A DNA stretch of 64,000 bases. Source: Castor canadensis (Eukaryota > Chordata > Mammalia > Rodentia > Castoridae). The notes under the pieces were generated by a model. It was not told the DNA's origin and did not search any database. It saw only the letters and a list, made by a program, of their open reading frames with translations. Positions 11,463-23,795 of the stretch are shown one piece after another. The position numbers and the translations under genes are program-made. The stretch lies in the NCBI RefSeq assembly GCF_047511655.1, contig NC_133398.1, forward strand, positions 51,961,638 to 52,025,637, written 5' to 3'. Each line of letters starts with the position of its first letter. The first letter of the stretch is position 1.

Positions 11463-13149
11463 ATGGCTCAAAGGGAAACTTTGCTAATTTCAATATGGCT
11501 ACCTCCCCATCACACCTTGGAAAGTGATTACTTTGCTGGATGTTTCACATTCAGCTCATTAGGTACACAATAAAAGTGTTTTTAAAAATCTCCTTAGGAT
11601 TGGTGTGCAGTTCCAGTGGTTATGGCAGAGTCATGGATAGAAGAATGATGAGAATTGAATCCAAACAGCTAAATTGGACTGAGATTAGAGGAGAAAGCCA
11701 TTGAAATTACCATGAGGTTACTTGAATTAGATATTGAAGTTGCAAGCAGGGCCTGCTGTTTCTTACCAGGACTCTTCACTTCCTTGAGGATATGTCATAT
11801 AAATCTGCTCAATGTTTCAGAATCAACCTGTGTACAAACATAAGCCCTCACTGTGACTCCTGCTAAAATACATACATACATATATTTAAAAGGCAAGAAA
11901 AACTGTCTTCTCAAGTAGAGGAAAAAACCTCCAAGTTTTGCCATTTACATTCCCAGCTTTTTGCTGCTAGAAGTATTTCACTTTCAACTGTGATTTTAAA
12001 AATAATGTTTTGGATTTCTCCTTAGAGGTTTTATAAGCATTGAAATAGAACTGGCTTTCTGGGTGACTTAACCAGCTGCGCTGTGTGGGGTTTCTAAGAA
12101 ATATGTGTTCCATCCATTGTCAACATATTCCTTGTGTTAAGACAGGGACTTCTAAAGTAATGTGTTGATCCAGTGATAGAGTGTTAGTTCTCTTTCAGAT
12201 AACACTGCACCAGTTAGTAATGCTAGGGATAGAATGGGAGACACATCACATGCATATTCCAACTAAGGTCAAAATCTATTCTTTTTAAATGTCAAAAATG
12301 ACATTCCCTAATACTCATGTATATAGATTCCATTTATTTATGCACTTAAATTAACTCCTTTCTAATCCAGCTTCCACAGCTGCCAAAGACTTCCTGTGAA
12401 AGGCATTTTCTTCTAAACTACTCATAATTCACATCCAGCTCTGATTGAAAAAGTGTCTTTCTTGACTTAGTGCTACAGCTAAAAGAACAGAAGCAGACTT
12501 AACTAATTTCAAAGGTAAGTTTTACTTGGTTTGAAAACAGACACCTCTGGTGGCTCCTTGTCCCTTTCCTTTCCTGAAATATCTTCTTTTTGCAGTCTCT
12601 TTCTTTTTGCACTTGGTCAGATTTTTTTTTAAAAAATAAAATACCCCTGGCGGGGGGGATGTACTGTTCCCATAGGTTCTGCAATACCAGGTCGATTCCC
12701 AGGGTGGATAGAGCAACCTTCTATCTTCCTGCTCTCAAAATTCATTGACTATATTGTTCTCAGAGAGAGGACAGATTAGATATTAAAGTGATAAGAAAGG
12801 ATACTACATTTGATCTTCATTAGAGGTTGAGAAGTGATAAAATAAAAGACTTTCAAATTATTGAGCATTCTATGTCATTCAGAAGGAAAAGATTATTATA
12901 AAATAGTTTGTGTATAGATTTATAATTATATTGTATATATTAACACATCTGATCAAGGCCTAAATGGCTTTACTTTCAATTCAAAGTATAGATGCACAAT
13001 TTGAGGTGTATACTTATGTGTGTAGTGGGGCAGAAATATTGAAATTTAAGTCATCCAGAAAAAAACTATGGCACATGATAGCGTTGCCTATACAATATTT
13101 GGCTAACTCTAGAACACAGATGTCTTTAGGCTGAAAATAGAAGTTATAT
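11463..13149. other. Unassigned DNA
   Basis: No repeat was assigned. There is a short odd patch at 12650-12660 (cggggggg run) beside an A/T-rich run, with unclear meaning. Confidence 0.35.
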
Positions 13150-13375
13150 CATGTCAATAACAATAATTGTCATAGTTGTAAAGAATTCTCACCTACATTA
13201 CCCCATTTAACCTTCCCAATCATCCTCTGAGATGAGAAGGCAAGTGTTATTATTCATTTTTATGAAAAAGAAAAGTACAACTCCAAAAGACTAAGTGACT
13301 TGCCTAAGGAAGTCATCACTGGGTAGCGACAAGGTCTAGTTCTCCTTGCCCCTAGTTAATTGTGCTCCTCTGTGA
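13150..13375 (-). repeat. MIR-family SINE relic
   Basis: On the plus strand the order is 'taccccatttaaccttccca', 'attcatttttatgaaaaaga', 'ctaagtgacttgcctaagga', then a 'gtcatcactgggtagcgaca' block. This is antisense MIR. Confidence 0.65.
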
Positions 13376-14232
13376 TGCTCTCTTCTTAAGACAGGTAGAA
13401 TAGGTACTAACCATAGGATATCCTCTGCAATTTGTAGGTGGAGTTTTTCTTTTAAAGAGAAATTTTTACTTTGATCTTCTTTTATGTGATAAACATCTCT
13501 TCTGAAAGTGGAACTCAAGTTAAGGTTTGAATTGGATGAATTAAAATTCTGTTTGTTCAAGAGTTTACTGTACATCTATATTGGGTGCTTATCAAACTCA
13601 GGAATGGTTTTTTTCTCTAGTTTTGGACCAATTTTTTTCTTCTAAAATAAGCTATGAAGCAAAAATTTTCAGACATCAACACCTAAAACCCAGTCAAGTC
13701 ACTTTTATGTTGCCCATTTATTATTGTCTCAAAATATTATTATAGTAATTCATATTACCACATGGCTGTCAGTTTCCATGAAATTTTTATCTTTTTGAGA
13801 TGTCTGGCAGATCTGGAGATACCACTTTGGGAACAGAGCAATCTCAGAGAATTATGCCTCTGATTAAAAAAAAGAGTTGTTCTGGATCTTTTTATAATCT
13901 TTTTTGGGGGGAGAAATGATTGGCAGGAAAGGTATCAAAGCATAAGTCTATGTGCTTCAGTTAAAGTGGGTCCAAGTTTAGATTTCTCTGTGTTCTTTAG
14001 CAGCAAGGTAAATATCAATCTAGGACAGCTTTGCCTAAAAGTTCCCATAGAACTTGAAAAGCATTGCATGTTCCATGTACTGTAATAAAATAACATAAGG
14101 ATCTTTCTGGAGTTGGTGTCCAGATCTTGAATTGCCTGTCTAGCACAAAATTTAATAAATTTTTTTAATTTCTTCATTTTTCTCAAGAGAAAAAAAAGTT
14201 CATTTTTATCATGAGTATGAAGATACTCATAT
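13376..14232. other. Unassigned DNA
   Basis: No repeat was recognised. An 83-codon minus-strand frame at 13935-14186 has no family motif and is not called. Confidence 0.35.
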
Positions 14233-14247
14233 AAATAGTTGCTGGGA

Positions 14248-14934
14248 CAAGATGCCCCACTACTGACGAGTGGATCAAGAAAATGTGGTATCTGTACACA
14301 ATGGAATTTTATGCAGCCATGAAGAAGAACGAAATGTTATCATTCACTGGTAAATGGATGGAATTGGAGAACATCATTCTGAGTGAGGTTAGCCTGGCCC
14401 AAAAGACCAAACATCGTATGTTCTCCCTCATATGTGGACATTAGATCAAGGGCAAACATAAGGGGACTGGACTTTGAGCACATGATAAAAGCAAGAGCAC
14501 ACAAGGGAGGTTAATGGATAGGTAAGACACCTAAAAAATTAGCTAGCATTTGTTGCCTTTAACGCAGAGAAACTAAAGCAGATACCTTAAAAGCAACTGA
14601 GGCCAATAGGAGAAGGGGACCAGGAACTAGAGAAAAGGTTAGATCAAAAAGAATTAACCTAGAAGGTAACACCCACGCACAGGAAATCAATGTGAGTCAA
14701 TGCCCTGTATAGCTCTCCTTATCTCAACTAGCAAAAACCCTTGTTCCTTCCTATTTTTGCTTATACTCTCTCTTCAACAAAATTAGAGATAAGGGCAAAA
14801 TAGTTTCTGCTGGGTATTGAAGGGGTGGGGGGGAGAAGGAGAGGGTGGGTGGTAAGGGAGGGGGTGGGGGCAGGGGGGAGAAACAATCTAAGCATTGTAT
14901 GCACATATGAACAATAAAAAAATTAAAATAAAAA
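14248..14934 (+). mobile_element. Young 5'-truncated L1 insertion
   Basis: The copy opens inside the ORF2 C-terminus, at codons matching '[27 protein letters not shown]' in the minus-strand copy at 60.5 kb. ORF2 ends near 14442, followed by a 3' UTR of about 490 bp with a G-rich tract and an A-rich tail after 'gcacatatgaacaataaaaa'. The target-site duplication AAATAGTTGCTGGGA lies at 14233-14247 and again, identically, at 14935-14949. The perfect duplication indicates a recent insertion. Truncation leaves no autonomous capacity. Confidence 0.95.
14819..14882 (+). other. G-rich 3' UTR tract with G-quadruplex potential
   Basis: At least six runs of three or more G lie within 64 bp in the L1 3' UTR. 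The same position is G-rich in the copies at 33023-33080 (+), 38368-38432 (-) and 60073-60135 (-). L1 3' UTR polypurine tracts that form quadruplexes are known in other mammals; the fold here is inferred. Confidence 0.7.
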
Positions 14935-14949
14935 AAATAGTTGCTGGGA

Positions 14950-15749
14950 GGTAGTGTCAGTCAAACAAGTTCAAAAAGAGAGCAAACATTATGTTGGTCA
15001 ATTTTAGAAGGAAAGTTTTTTTTTCTTTTTTTTTGATAAATAATTCTGCTTTATTAGTCCTAAGAGACAAAACCATGTCACCCCAATGAATACAGATTAA
15101 ATTTGTATTTTCACTGTTTTTCTTTTCCATCTTGTCACCCTGAAAGGTTGAGATACCATGTCAGTTTTATCTTAAAAAAAAACCTACTTATTAATGAAAT
15201 TAATAATCTGAATGCAACAATGGGTATTTATGAAAATAACTTCCTTTAAATTTATTCTTTGATGGGCATGAGAACTCAAAAACACCAAGGATTGGGCGGG
15301 GGTGGAGGCAAGCAGGCCTCCCGACTAACAAATCCACACTGTCATCCTGCCTCCCCAAGGCTTCTAGATGTATATCTCTTTGCCTTACTATAGAATCTCC
15401 TGTTGCTTAGTGAACATAGAATCTGAATAAGTTATAGGAATTAGGTTATACTAAAATTATCTGATTCTCACCCAAGAATGGAACATTGTTCCCCTCAGAG
15501 GGGTACTTTGCCAATGACACAGGATTACCTGATTGTAGAGACTCTGACTTCCTCTTCCAGCACTGTTTAGACGGAACCTATCAACATTTTTGTCTTCCAG
15601 ACTCTGTGCTTCTGTTCTATTGCTGATAATCTCTTCTCCCTCAACTTCACATCCTTTCTTTTGATAAGTTCATAATTTCAGACAAGTTCCAGTTCTCAGT
15701 ATCAGTAGTTCTAGAAAAATATCTTGCAAAAATCATAATATAAGTAAAT
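14950..15749. other. Unassigned DNA
   Basis: No recognised repeat. A short GGGCGGGGGTGG patch at 15294 is isolated and not a CpG island. Confidence 0.35.
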
Positions 15750-16038
15750 GAAAATATATATGCAAAGATGTTTGTAATACCAGTTGACAATGAACTACAT
15801 ATTCATTGGTTGGGGATTGGTTAAATTAAAAATGTTATATTGATATAATGGCATAGTATGCCACTAGAAGAAAGAATGCATAGAGAATATGTACTGATTT
15901 GACAAGATATACACAATAACATACTATTATAAAAACAAGTTGTATAGCAATAGGTGTAACAGAATTCCATCTTTGTGAAAAAGAAATATGTACATGAGTA
16001 GTTATTTGTGCATGATATAAACATACCTGTATCCTTTC

Positions 16039-16074
<36 letters not shown>

Positions 16075-16256
16075 GCTTTAGTTCACATGAAAAAATATAA
16101 GAAGAATACCCTTATACCATAGCAGTGGTTAATCCTGGGGAAGGGATGGGATGGGTATGTTGTAACTGATCTGAGACTTTCATTTCTTCCTTTATATGCA
16201 CACAAATGTGTGTGCATACACACGCTGTGGGATCATGAAGCAATTTACTTTTTTTT
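15750..16256 (+). mobile_element. Old L1M-type 3' region
   Basis: The order of blocks fits the end of an old L1: 'gcaaagatgtttgtaatacc', 'ggggattggttaaattaaaa', 'taatggcatagtatgccact', 'gtactgatttgacaagatat', 'cagaattccatctttgtgaa', an AT repeat, then 'agcagtggttaatcctgggg' and 'gacttt'. Frame is lost. A (TA)n tract sits at 16036-16075. Confidence 0.65.
16036..16075. repeat. (TA)n microsatellite
   Basis: TATATA runs interrupted once by a C, embedded in the old L1 3' region. Confidence 0.9.
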
Positions 16257-16510
16257 TAAGAGTTCCTTTCTTTTCTTCTCCCTAATCTTATGTTCTTAAG
16301 AAAATCACTATATTCTAGGATAAATTTCTATTCACTGTTGGAATTGATGGATACTATGAAAGAAGTATGAATTGCTAAAATGGGCTTTCAGGAAGATGAG
16401 ACATTGCTTCCAACTGCACAGGATGAGGGTAGAGAGACAGTGAGGAAGACATGTGATGTTTTATAGCCCCTCTAATGATAAGCTTTGCTTTTGCAGAGCA
16501 AAATGCCCAC

Positions 16511-16594
16511 TTTTTTTGTGCACTGTTGTTTGAATTCAGGGTTTCTTGCTTACAAGGTAGGCCCCATAGGGCTCAAGCCCCATCTCCAGCTCAG
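16511..16594 (-). repeat. ID-like tRNA-derived SINE fragment
   Basis: The plus strand reads 'tttttttgtgcactgttgtt', 'tgaattcagggtttcttgct' and 'ctcaagccccatctccagct', the antisense of the tRNA-like module at 53983-54074. Both promoter boxes are degraded. Confidence 0.65.
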
Positions 16595-18135
16595 ATGCCC
16601 ACTTCTGAGTTGCTTTTAGCACCGCTCCCTCTCATGGTATTAAATGCTTATCAATTCCAGGATTTGGGACACCCATACTCCATCTCCTGACTGTCCCTAA
16701 AGTTAAAACCTGTTACAGTTTTTCACGAAAAACCCTAAATTCTAACTTTTGGTTTGCAGAATGTGTTTACTCTGCACACTACCACTCTATGCATTGTCAC
16801 TTTGCTTGTGACAATTACTTAACAATAGTTGCTGCCTAGCAGATTATCAGACTCATTTAAAGAAAGTGCTGTCTGTAGATGACCTTTGAACACAAAAGTC
16901 TGTTATCCTTTCTCTTTGGAAAAACAAGATTATTTCTTGAGGTCTAATCAAAAATAGCAAACTATGAGAAAAAAATGAACTATCACTGAAGAGTACCTTT
17001 TGTCCCCAAAGAGTATTTACAGAGCATTTCATAAGTGGATGCAGACTGTAACATTGAATGAGGCAAAACCTTTCCTGTGAAGACAGCATACAGTTAAACC
17101 TAAGTATGCAAAATTGAATGACCCCAATTGGCAAATCTTGCACCCCGTTACAAACAGTGGGCTCAGGAATGTGGTCCATGCAGTTTGCACAGAGCACCCC
17201 CTCCATCCATCTCCTCCTTCTCTGATTTGTGTGTGTTTTGTTAAACAGTGGATCTTGCCATGCTTTTTAGAAAGTTGACAAGAAGCAAGCTGGAAATTAA
17301 AAATGGGTGCCAGGAGGCTTTACGGGAGTCTAAATAAACAGACAGGCAGGAAAGACGTGTGTCAGGCTAAGATTTCAGGCTAGTGGTCGGAGTGAGTTAA
17401 CAGACATCCATGCAACAGAAGGCTGTGTTTGTTTTCCCTGTCCCTGCTCTAGCAAATTTATTGGGTTATCTGTCTTATTTTGACACTTGGGTGTTTAAGG
17501 TTTCTGTTCTAGGTGTCTAAAGACATAAAAAAATTATTGTACAGTTTACATTCCTGGCAGAAGCTTTGACATGTGCTAGCTGAAAAGTTCCTATCTGCCA
17601 GTAACTTCGGAAAAAAGCTTTGTGGAGTTGGGTTTTCATAGAGAGTCCAGAAGGCCTCTGTGAATATCATCAAGAGTACAGTTTCTTCTTTTATTTTGTC
17701 CATATTGTCCTAACATCTAGTGAAGTACCATTTTCTTCTATTGTAGTATTTTTACTTACCATGTGGCTTATAAAGAACATTACCTGTGTCTTGTAGAAGG
17801 AGAGGTCATTCCCATAAGTGGAGTTTGAACTCAACATAGATCAACGAGATGCAGTTTGATTCACTACAGAGGTCAGGAATACACAGTAGTATTGAGTGGA
17901 TATTAGATGTTGTGATAATGTACAATCAAATTATTATAGTCCAATGTGTAGAAATACTGACATTTTGATGACTGATGTATTGGCTGTCCATAAGTAATGT
18001 ATTTCTTCCTTTCAGAATATCATTTCACTTATAAATTCATACTTTGCCTTGTTCCTTAAAAGGTTTGAGGTGATAGTAACTAATTAAGGGGTGGTAGAGA
18101 ATTCAGCTCTTCTCTGGCATAAACCTATTTTCATT
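16595..18135. other. Unassigned DNA
   Basis: A 117-codon minus-strand frame lies at 16853-17206. It is the longest frame outside repeats in the left third, but it shows no recognisable domain and no clear splice boundaries, so I leave it uncalled. Confidence 0.35.
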
Positions 18136-18239
18136 CCCTTTCTTCCTTCCTTCCTTCCTTCCTTCCTTATTGCCTTCCTCTCCTTCCTTCCTTCTCTCCC
18201 TCCCTGCCTCCCCTCTTCCCTGCCTTCCTTCCTTCCTTA
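18136..18239. repeat. (CTTC)n polypyrimidine tract
   Basis: CTTC and CTCC units with minor interruptions over about 100 bp, polypurine on the reverse strand. Frames running through it give low-complexity Lys/Glu/Gly/Arg peptides, which are artefacts. Confidence 0.95.
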
Positions 18240-18424
18240 GACTTGATAGCTGGTAGCTACAGTTCCTGTTTCTCATAAAGCTTTTGACAAAAGTTTTACA
18301 TCCAGGCCACTGGATGACATTTTTCTTTTCTTGGTGGAAGTCACTTCCATCCACTTCACCACTGGTAAAATTACCTTTTTGGGCAAAAAGAAATGTTTTT
18401 ATTTTTATTTTTTAGAAGTAACAA

Positions 18425-18570
18425 ACTTGGATTTAAATATAGACTCTGCACCTTCATTGACAGGTGGCTGAGCCTCAGTTTCTCATGAGTAGAAATGTGT
18501 ACAGTTTTGTCCATTTTAGAACATTATGGAACTTACACATAACCATGTACTTGAACGGAGCCACATGGTT
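18425..18570 (+). repeat. MIR-family relic
   Basis: 'cttggatttaaatatagact' and 'ggctgagcctcagtttctca' resemble the sense MIR core. Diverged, with weak ends. Confidence 0.45.
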
Positions 18571-19729
18571 CTTGGTTCTAACAGCTTATTTGGAAAGTCT
18601 GCCTCTCTTTCATTCTTCAAGTCATGTAGGATGTGGAGAATTAGGCATTTGAGAGAAACAAAGAAAATGTTGTGTTATAGAGAATATATAATTCATTGCT
18701 TTCCTGTTTATTTCAGATCAATATAAAGTAATTTTTAAAAGAAAAATGCATACTTGTCATGGTGATGGGAAGCAACCTTGTCTTGGGTGCCTTCTATGTC
18801 TAAGTGCTAGAACAGGCTTTGAGATGGATACAATTATATAACACAAATCTATTCACTAGTAGATTAAGAACAACTTGAGAAGATGAAATTTATATAATAA
18901 AATGTCAAATAGTAATAAAAGAAGTACTTCATGGATTCAAATAAGCAATGGGTAATTTTTATCAAAAGAGTTTTCTGTCCTATAGAACTTGCAGAACCTT
19001 TAATAGATTAATATACAGTAAGAATTTCTAAGACGAGGAAGAGTAACCAAAGTTTCTACACTTATTTGGCCTTGGAATGCTTTAAATTGTTTTAATTTTA
19101 TCTTTATGACATATTAAGTAGAGAAAGATAGACTGAGGTCATACAAGAGCTTAAATGCTAAAGGCAAAAATCAAGACTACCCCAAAGGCACTGATGTTTG
19201 TAGCAAGGGGAGCATTATGATTCAAGAATTGAAGTGAAGTCTTGGGAAGGGTGTGTCCCTGGCAATACACTAGATTATTGGTGAAAGTCATGAGAAAGGG
19301 ATCTATTCAGTAGAATAGTCAGATAAAAGCCAGATGATAGTTAAGGAGATTAGAGGCTGAGACATAGAGTCAGTAGCTAGCAAAACATGCTTAACCATCA
19401 TTTTGGAAGTGAAAATGTGTGAACAAGTCAAGAGAGTTATAGTTCAAGAACGTTTTATTGAGGATAAGGAAGATGTGGGCATAATAGATGGTCAAAGGGA
19501 AAAATGGCAACAAGAGGAGATGACACATGCTCCCAGGGGGAGGGAAAATAATTGTGAGATCAGTTTTGGAAAGACTGGGAGGAAATAAGATAGGAAACAG
19601 GAAGGAGAAGCAGGTAAGATGTGGAGGAGATAGAGGAAAGACAGGAATGGAACTCTGATTTTATAACATGGCTTGTGTTGTGTACCAAGGTCAGAGACCA
19701 TCACATGAATGTTCATTCTTAATTGTAAC
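18571..19729. other. Unassigned, partly purine-rich DNA
   Basis: No recognised repeat. 19480-19640 is rich in A and G and ends near a CAGGTAAGA donor-like motif (19610-19618), but no acceptor or meaningful frame precedes it. Confidence 0.35.
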
Positions 19730-19852
19730 AGCAATTCTGTGGCATAGAAATGATGGCTTTAAATTTATAGATAGGAAGTGTATCCAGGGTCACATAGTTA
19801 CTAAATGGTAGACCAGATATTTGAACTCTGGTCTTGCTGTCTACAAAGCCAA
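19730..19852 (-). repeat. MIR-family SINE relic
   Basis: 'tttaaatttatagataggaa', 'ccagggtcacatagttacta' and 'tttgaactctggtcttgctg' match antisense MIR in order. Confidence 0.7.
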
Positions 19853-20035
19853 AAAGAATAGGTGAAGATGGAGGAAAATTCTGAGAAGAGAGGAGAGAAG
19901 ATGAGGGAGCTCATGGCAAACAGCCTCAGTTTTCTCAGGAAGTCAGACAAGGGGATTTGCCTGAGCAGTGGTTGAGTGGGAGGTGTGGGGAGACAGGTTA
20001 GGTAATAAGAATAAAGGATTTGGAAATTTCAATTT

Positions 20036-20330
20036 TATTTAAAAAAATTTAATTAGTATTTTATAGTTGTTCAAGGGGATATATTGTGATGTTACATATG
20101 TGCTTATAATATATCTTAATCAGAGTCACCCCCTCTATCTTTCTCCCTCATCCCCTTTCCCTTCATAGAGCAATTTCAACAGGTTTCATTGTTCTATTTT
20201 CATACACAAAAACAAAATGCTGTCTTCTCCCTTTCCTTATGCCCTCCCCCTCCCACTGGTACCCACCTATGAACAGGACCTGTTTTACCTTCTTGTCCTT
20301 TATTTTGGAATTTTCAATTTTAGAAGGGCA
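20036..20330 (-). mobile_element. Old L1 3' UTR fragment
   Basis: It shares with 57965-58190 the blocks 'ttacatatgtgctta(c/t)aata', a 'tctttctccctc' pyrimidine segment and 'ttcattgttctattttcata'. It resembles the reverse complement of the old L1 ends at 540-655 and 33800-33890. I read it as the 3' end of an older minus-strand L1. Confidence 0.5.
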
Positions 20331-23300
20331 AGACTTTTATATGTAAGGTAATCCTGGAGACTTGTTTAGAAGTACAATAGTCATATTGTTCAAACAAGGA
20401 TACAACTGAGTGAAAAAGAGGACTTCAACTACATGGGACACCAAGATAATAGTTATAAACTGGTGGGACACTTGTCACCCTGCTTAGCATTCCCAGAAAT
20501 AGACAGCATATAATGCTCATGTAGTCTTGTGCAGTTACTGACTTCCTGAGCCATGGATATCCAATAAATAGGAAAGATTTTTGACAGGGGCCAATATGGG
20601 GCAGAAGGCAGCCACCAGTTATCTCTGGGGACTGGAAAAATATATTCAAGTATCATCCCCAGCCCAGGGTCAGAGCCAGCCTGGATGGTCCTTCAGTCTA
20701 CATCTTTATATTGTTCTGTCATTTGAGTGCTTGCTGGATTCCTATAGTAGAGATGGAGCAATCAATCTGCTCCCTCCACAACTGTATATATATGTACATG
20801 CATATGTGATTGTGTATCTATGTACACACAAATATGTGTTAGTGAGGATATGTATTTTCATTGTGTAATTCAGTTGTACAGAAGAAAATAGCTTATTGTC
20901 TATTATTTATTTAAACCTCTTCCTGAATCCCCTGCTTTCTTTGATAGTGGGTAGGTGGTGGTGAGTGATTACCATACTTGAGCTTTTTGAGTAATGGCAT
21001 TCTAGTCTCTTCAGAGGATAGAGACCCTTTGGTGAGAGTGACAGTCCCTATGAGAGAAGAGCATGTAAGTCTTATGGGGATTCCTCTCACATGTCTAGAC
21101 ACTGGACCTTCAATTTGCTCAGAGCCCGGTGACCTGTTATCTTTTCACATATTCCATCTCACCCTCCAGAGACTTCTACTTTAGTTCACCTCACTTTTTC
21201 ATTGGGGGTTCTCAGCTTGGGTCCCTGGATATTTGCTTTTACACCTACTATAGCATAAGGGAATTTATAAATGTTTTCTATATTTAGATAACACAGGGAG
21301 GCTGATATTAATTCAGGCTCTCTTCCTCTGCCTAAGTCCATGGTACCACCACTTTTATACTCTTAGGTGACTCTTTTGGATTCATTAAGATTGTAGTCTC
21401 TGGAACGATCCTAGAAGGTGAATTTCTCCTCTTCTGTCCTCCTTCCCAATTTATTTAAGGTTTTTAATTCTTTACTGAACCTCCCCAAACTCGATGACTT
21501 CTCAGGAGATGTGCTTCATCACATCTTTGATTTTCTTCCTCTTATTCTCTTTGATTTCCCCTTACAAGAAATGACTACCTTTCTTGTTAGGTAAGAATTT
21601 TCTTTAAGTTTAGCCTTTTTTTCCCAAGCTTCATGAATTAGCCATGGCAGAGCGATGGTTAGAATTTCTTATTACAAATATAATGTATAAAAGTATTGGT
21701 TTATGAATGTCTAATATATAAAGGTTGTAAATTACCAGTATCTCCAAGTGACAATCTGATTGCTTAGTCCAAATTTATTCAAGAAAGATGCATATAATAA
21801 GGCAAAGCAAAGGAATTGGCTTGAGATTAATACAACATAATTCTTGTATTGAGAGTCATACTCTTACAGGGAATTAATATTATTTAGACTAAGAAAACAA
21901 TATGGAATGTAAGGAGGTAAAAGCTGCACAAGAAAACAGCTATGGGGATTTGCAGGAGAGATAAGTCATATCTGACTGAGAAAGGAAGGATAGTAAGAAG
22001 GAGATGTCTTTGGAAAGGAGCCTGAGGGGATGGCCACCTGGGCATATTCATAATTGACAATAGTTAAACCAAAATATTTCTCCTAGTTCTGTAGAAAAGG
22101 TCTGGCAATAAAACTCAGGAATGGGACGAATGAGTGTAGGATGCCAGTGAAGCTGCTTGAAGGTCACTGACCCCAGAGCCCACAGTAATCTAGAAGGCTG
22201 AATGCAGCCAGAAGTTTTCTGGTGAACTATTGAGGCAGGGAGTGAGCCAAGAAGCAGGAAAAGAATTTGTCAGAAGGAGGAAATGGGTGAGGGGCAGGTT
22301 GTGGCGGAGAGGAGGAATACCAAGACCTTCGAGACAAGCAGCATTGTGGGATGTTTCAGGCTATGCACAGTACAGCGAGCAGCTAACATGAAAGGAGACA
22401 CAGGGGGTACAGAACAGGAGGGTGAGCAGTTCTGAGGTTGTGGTTTTGGATGACTGATTAACTGAAAGCTGGAAATAGGGGGCCATATTTTTCTTTTTTG
22501 CCTGCCCATTGAAATTCCATTCAATAGCTGTCAATACACTGGTCCATATTTTCCATTGTGGCTTGGTCTTCACAAGGGAATAGAAAGGTCACCATTGGAA
22601 GATGTCAAATTTAACCTATATCCAGCTGTGCCCAGCTGTGGGCTCACCAATTGCATAGTCACCACAATCTACTATGTCACTTGATCAGCATGTTTCACCC
22701 TTTGTTTGAAGGCTTTCAACACAAGCAGAAGTAGGGTTTGAAAGAAACGGATTGACTTTGCCTACAAATCTGGTTAAACAAAAAAGACAAAAGCTCAGAA
22801 ACACCTGAGTCAGCTTCAGTAGTTAGAAATATAGCAGTTTAACACCATATAAAGGACTGTCCAATGGCTGGTGGATCAAATTAAATTCTGAACAAACAAC
22901 TCTCCAGCTGCATCTCAGTCAGTTTTAAAATCAATGCAGGTGATTTATGATTCCTTAGGGTTGTATTCTGTTTGCAATATGCTGGGATTTCCACATGTAG
23001 CTACCATTTACCACTAATGAGCAGCATGCATTCAGTCCCTGGGCACCTGGCAGGAAGGTACCATGTGGTTTTGTTGGGAAGCATGGACTCTTTCCAAGTT
23101 AAGAGGATCCTTAGCTGGGTCAGGAGCTAGGAATTGCTAGATGGAGCTGTTCATGGCAAGCACTGAGAGCTTTCATTTTTTTTCTTCTCCCAGAAGCATC
23201 AGTGCTTTTTAAATTTAATGGTTCTCTAGTGTGTGAGAACCCTTTGGGACAAATTTGGTTCTCCAATTCAGCATGCTGATTCAGACAGGAGTTGGATAAA

Positions 23301-23379
23301 GGCAGAGGACAGCATTTGGTTTTCTGCACCATTTACTCTGTTACAAACTGATAAACATTAGTCTTGGGTCTTTGTTTTC
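20331..23379. other. Unassigned DNA
   Basis: This 3 kb has several 60-95 codon frames on both strands but none with a family motif. At 21520-21600 a strong pyrimidine tract is followed 22 bp later by TTAGGTAAGA, a likely chance splice pair. 22580-23060 is non-repetitive and mixed in composition. Confidence 0.35.
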
Positions 23380-23460
23380 ATGAGAACAAAATAATACTCC
23401 AGTGCTTAGCACAATATCTGGCACATAGCAAGAGCTTTGAACAAATATCTGCAGATATTT
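23380..23460 (+). repeat. MIR/L2-type 3' end relic
   Basis: 'agtgcttagcacaatatctg' and 'gcacatagcaagagctttga' resemble the end shared by MIR and L2 elements. Confidence 0.5.
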
Positions 23461-23599
23461 GTTTAATAAACAGCACGTGGAGGCACACATAAAGCATGTG
23501 TCTCTGGAAACAAGTGTCTGGAAATTCTCTGAAGAGCTTCTGCTAGCTCATGGGGACACTATCAGAGGGGAGAAATTATGATAAAGTGACTATTTTCTA

Positions 23600-23795
23600 C
23601 TGCTTTACATTATGGCAGGCCCTAATGCCTTAATTCATTCATTGTTCAAGATTATCTTTTTAGGGGAGTACTATTGTCATTCCCATTTTATTGATGAGGA
23701 AACAGAGGCACAGAGAGACCAAAGTGACATGCTTGAAATCACACAGCTAGTAGGTGGTGTCTGGGATTTTAACATAGGTGGTGTGCTCCCAGAGG
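23600..23795 (-). repeat. MIR-family SINE relic
   Basis: 'ttcccattttattgatgagg', 'aaacagaggcacagagagac' and 'aaatcacacagctagtaggt' are a very clear antisense MIR core. A 114-codon plus frame across it is a chance frame. Confidence 0.8.

Noticed and set aside
16853-17206. 117-codon minus frame
   Set aside because: Long for non-repeat DNA, but no motif, no matching splice sites, and stop-free runs of this length are expected a few times in 64 kb.
18103-18354. 83-codon minus frame with Lys/Glu/Gly repeats
   Set aside because: Translation of the (CTTC)n tract, low complexity.
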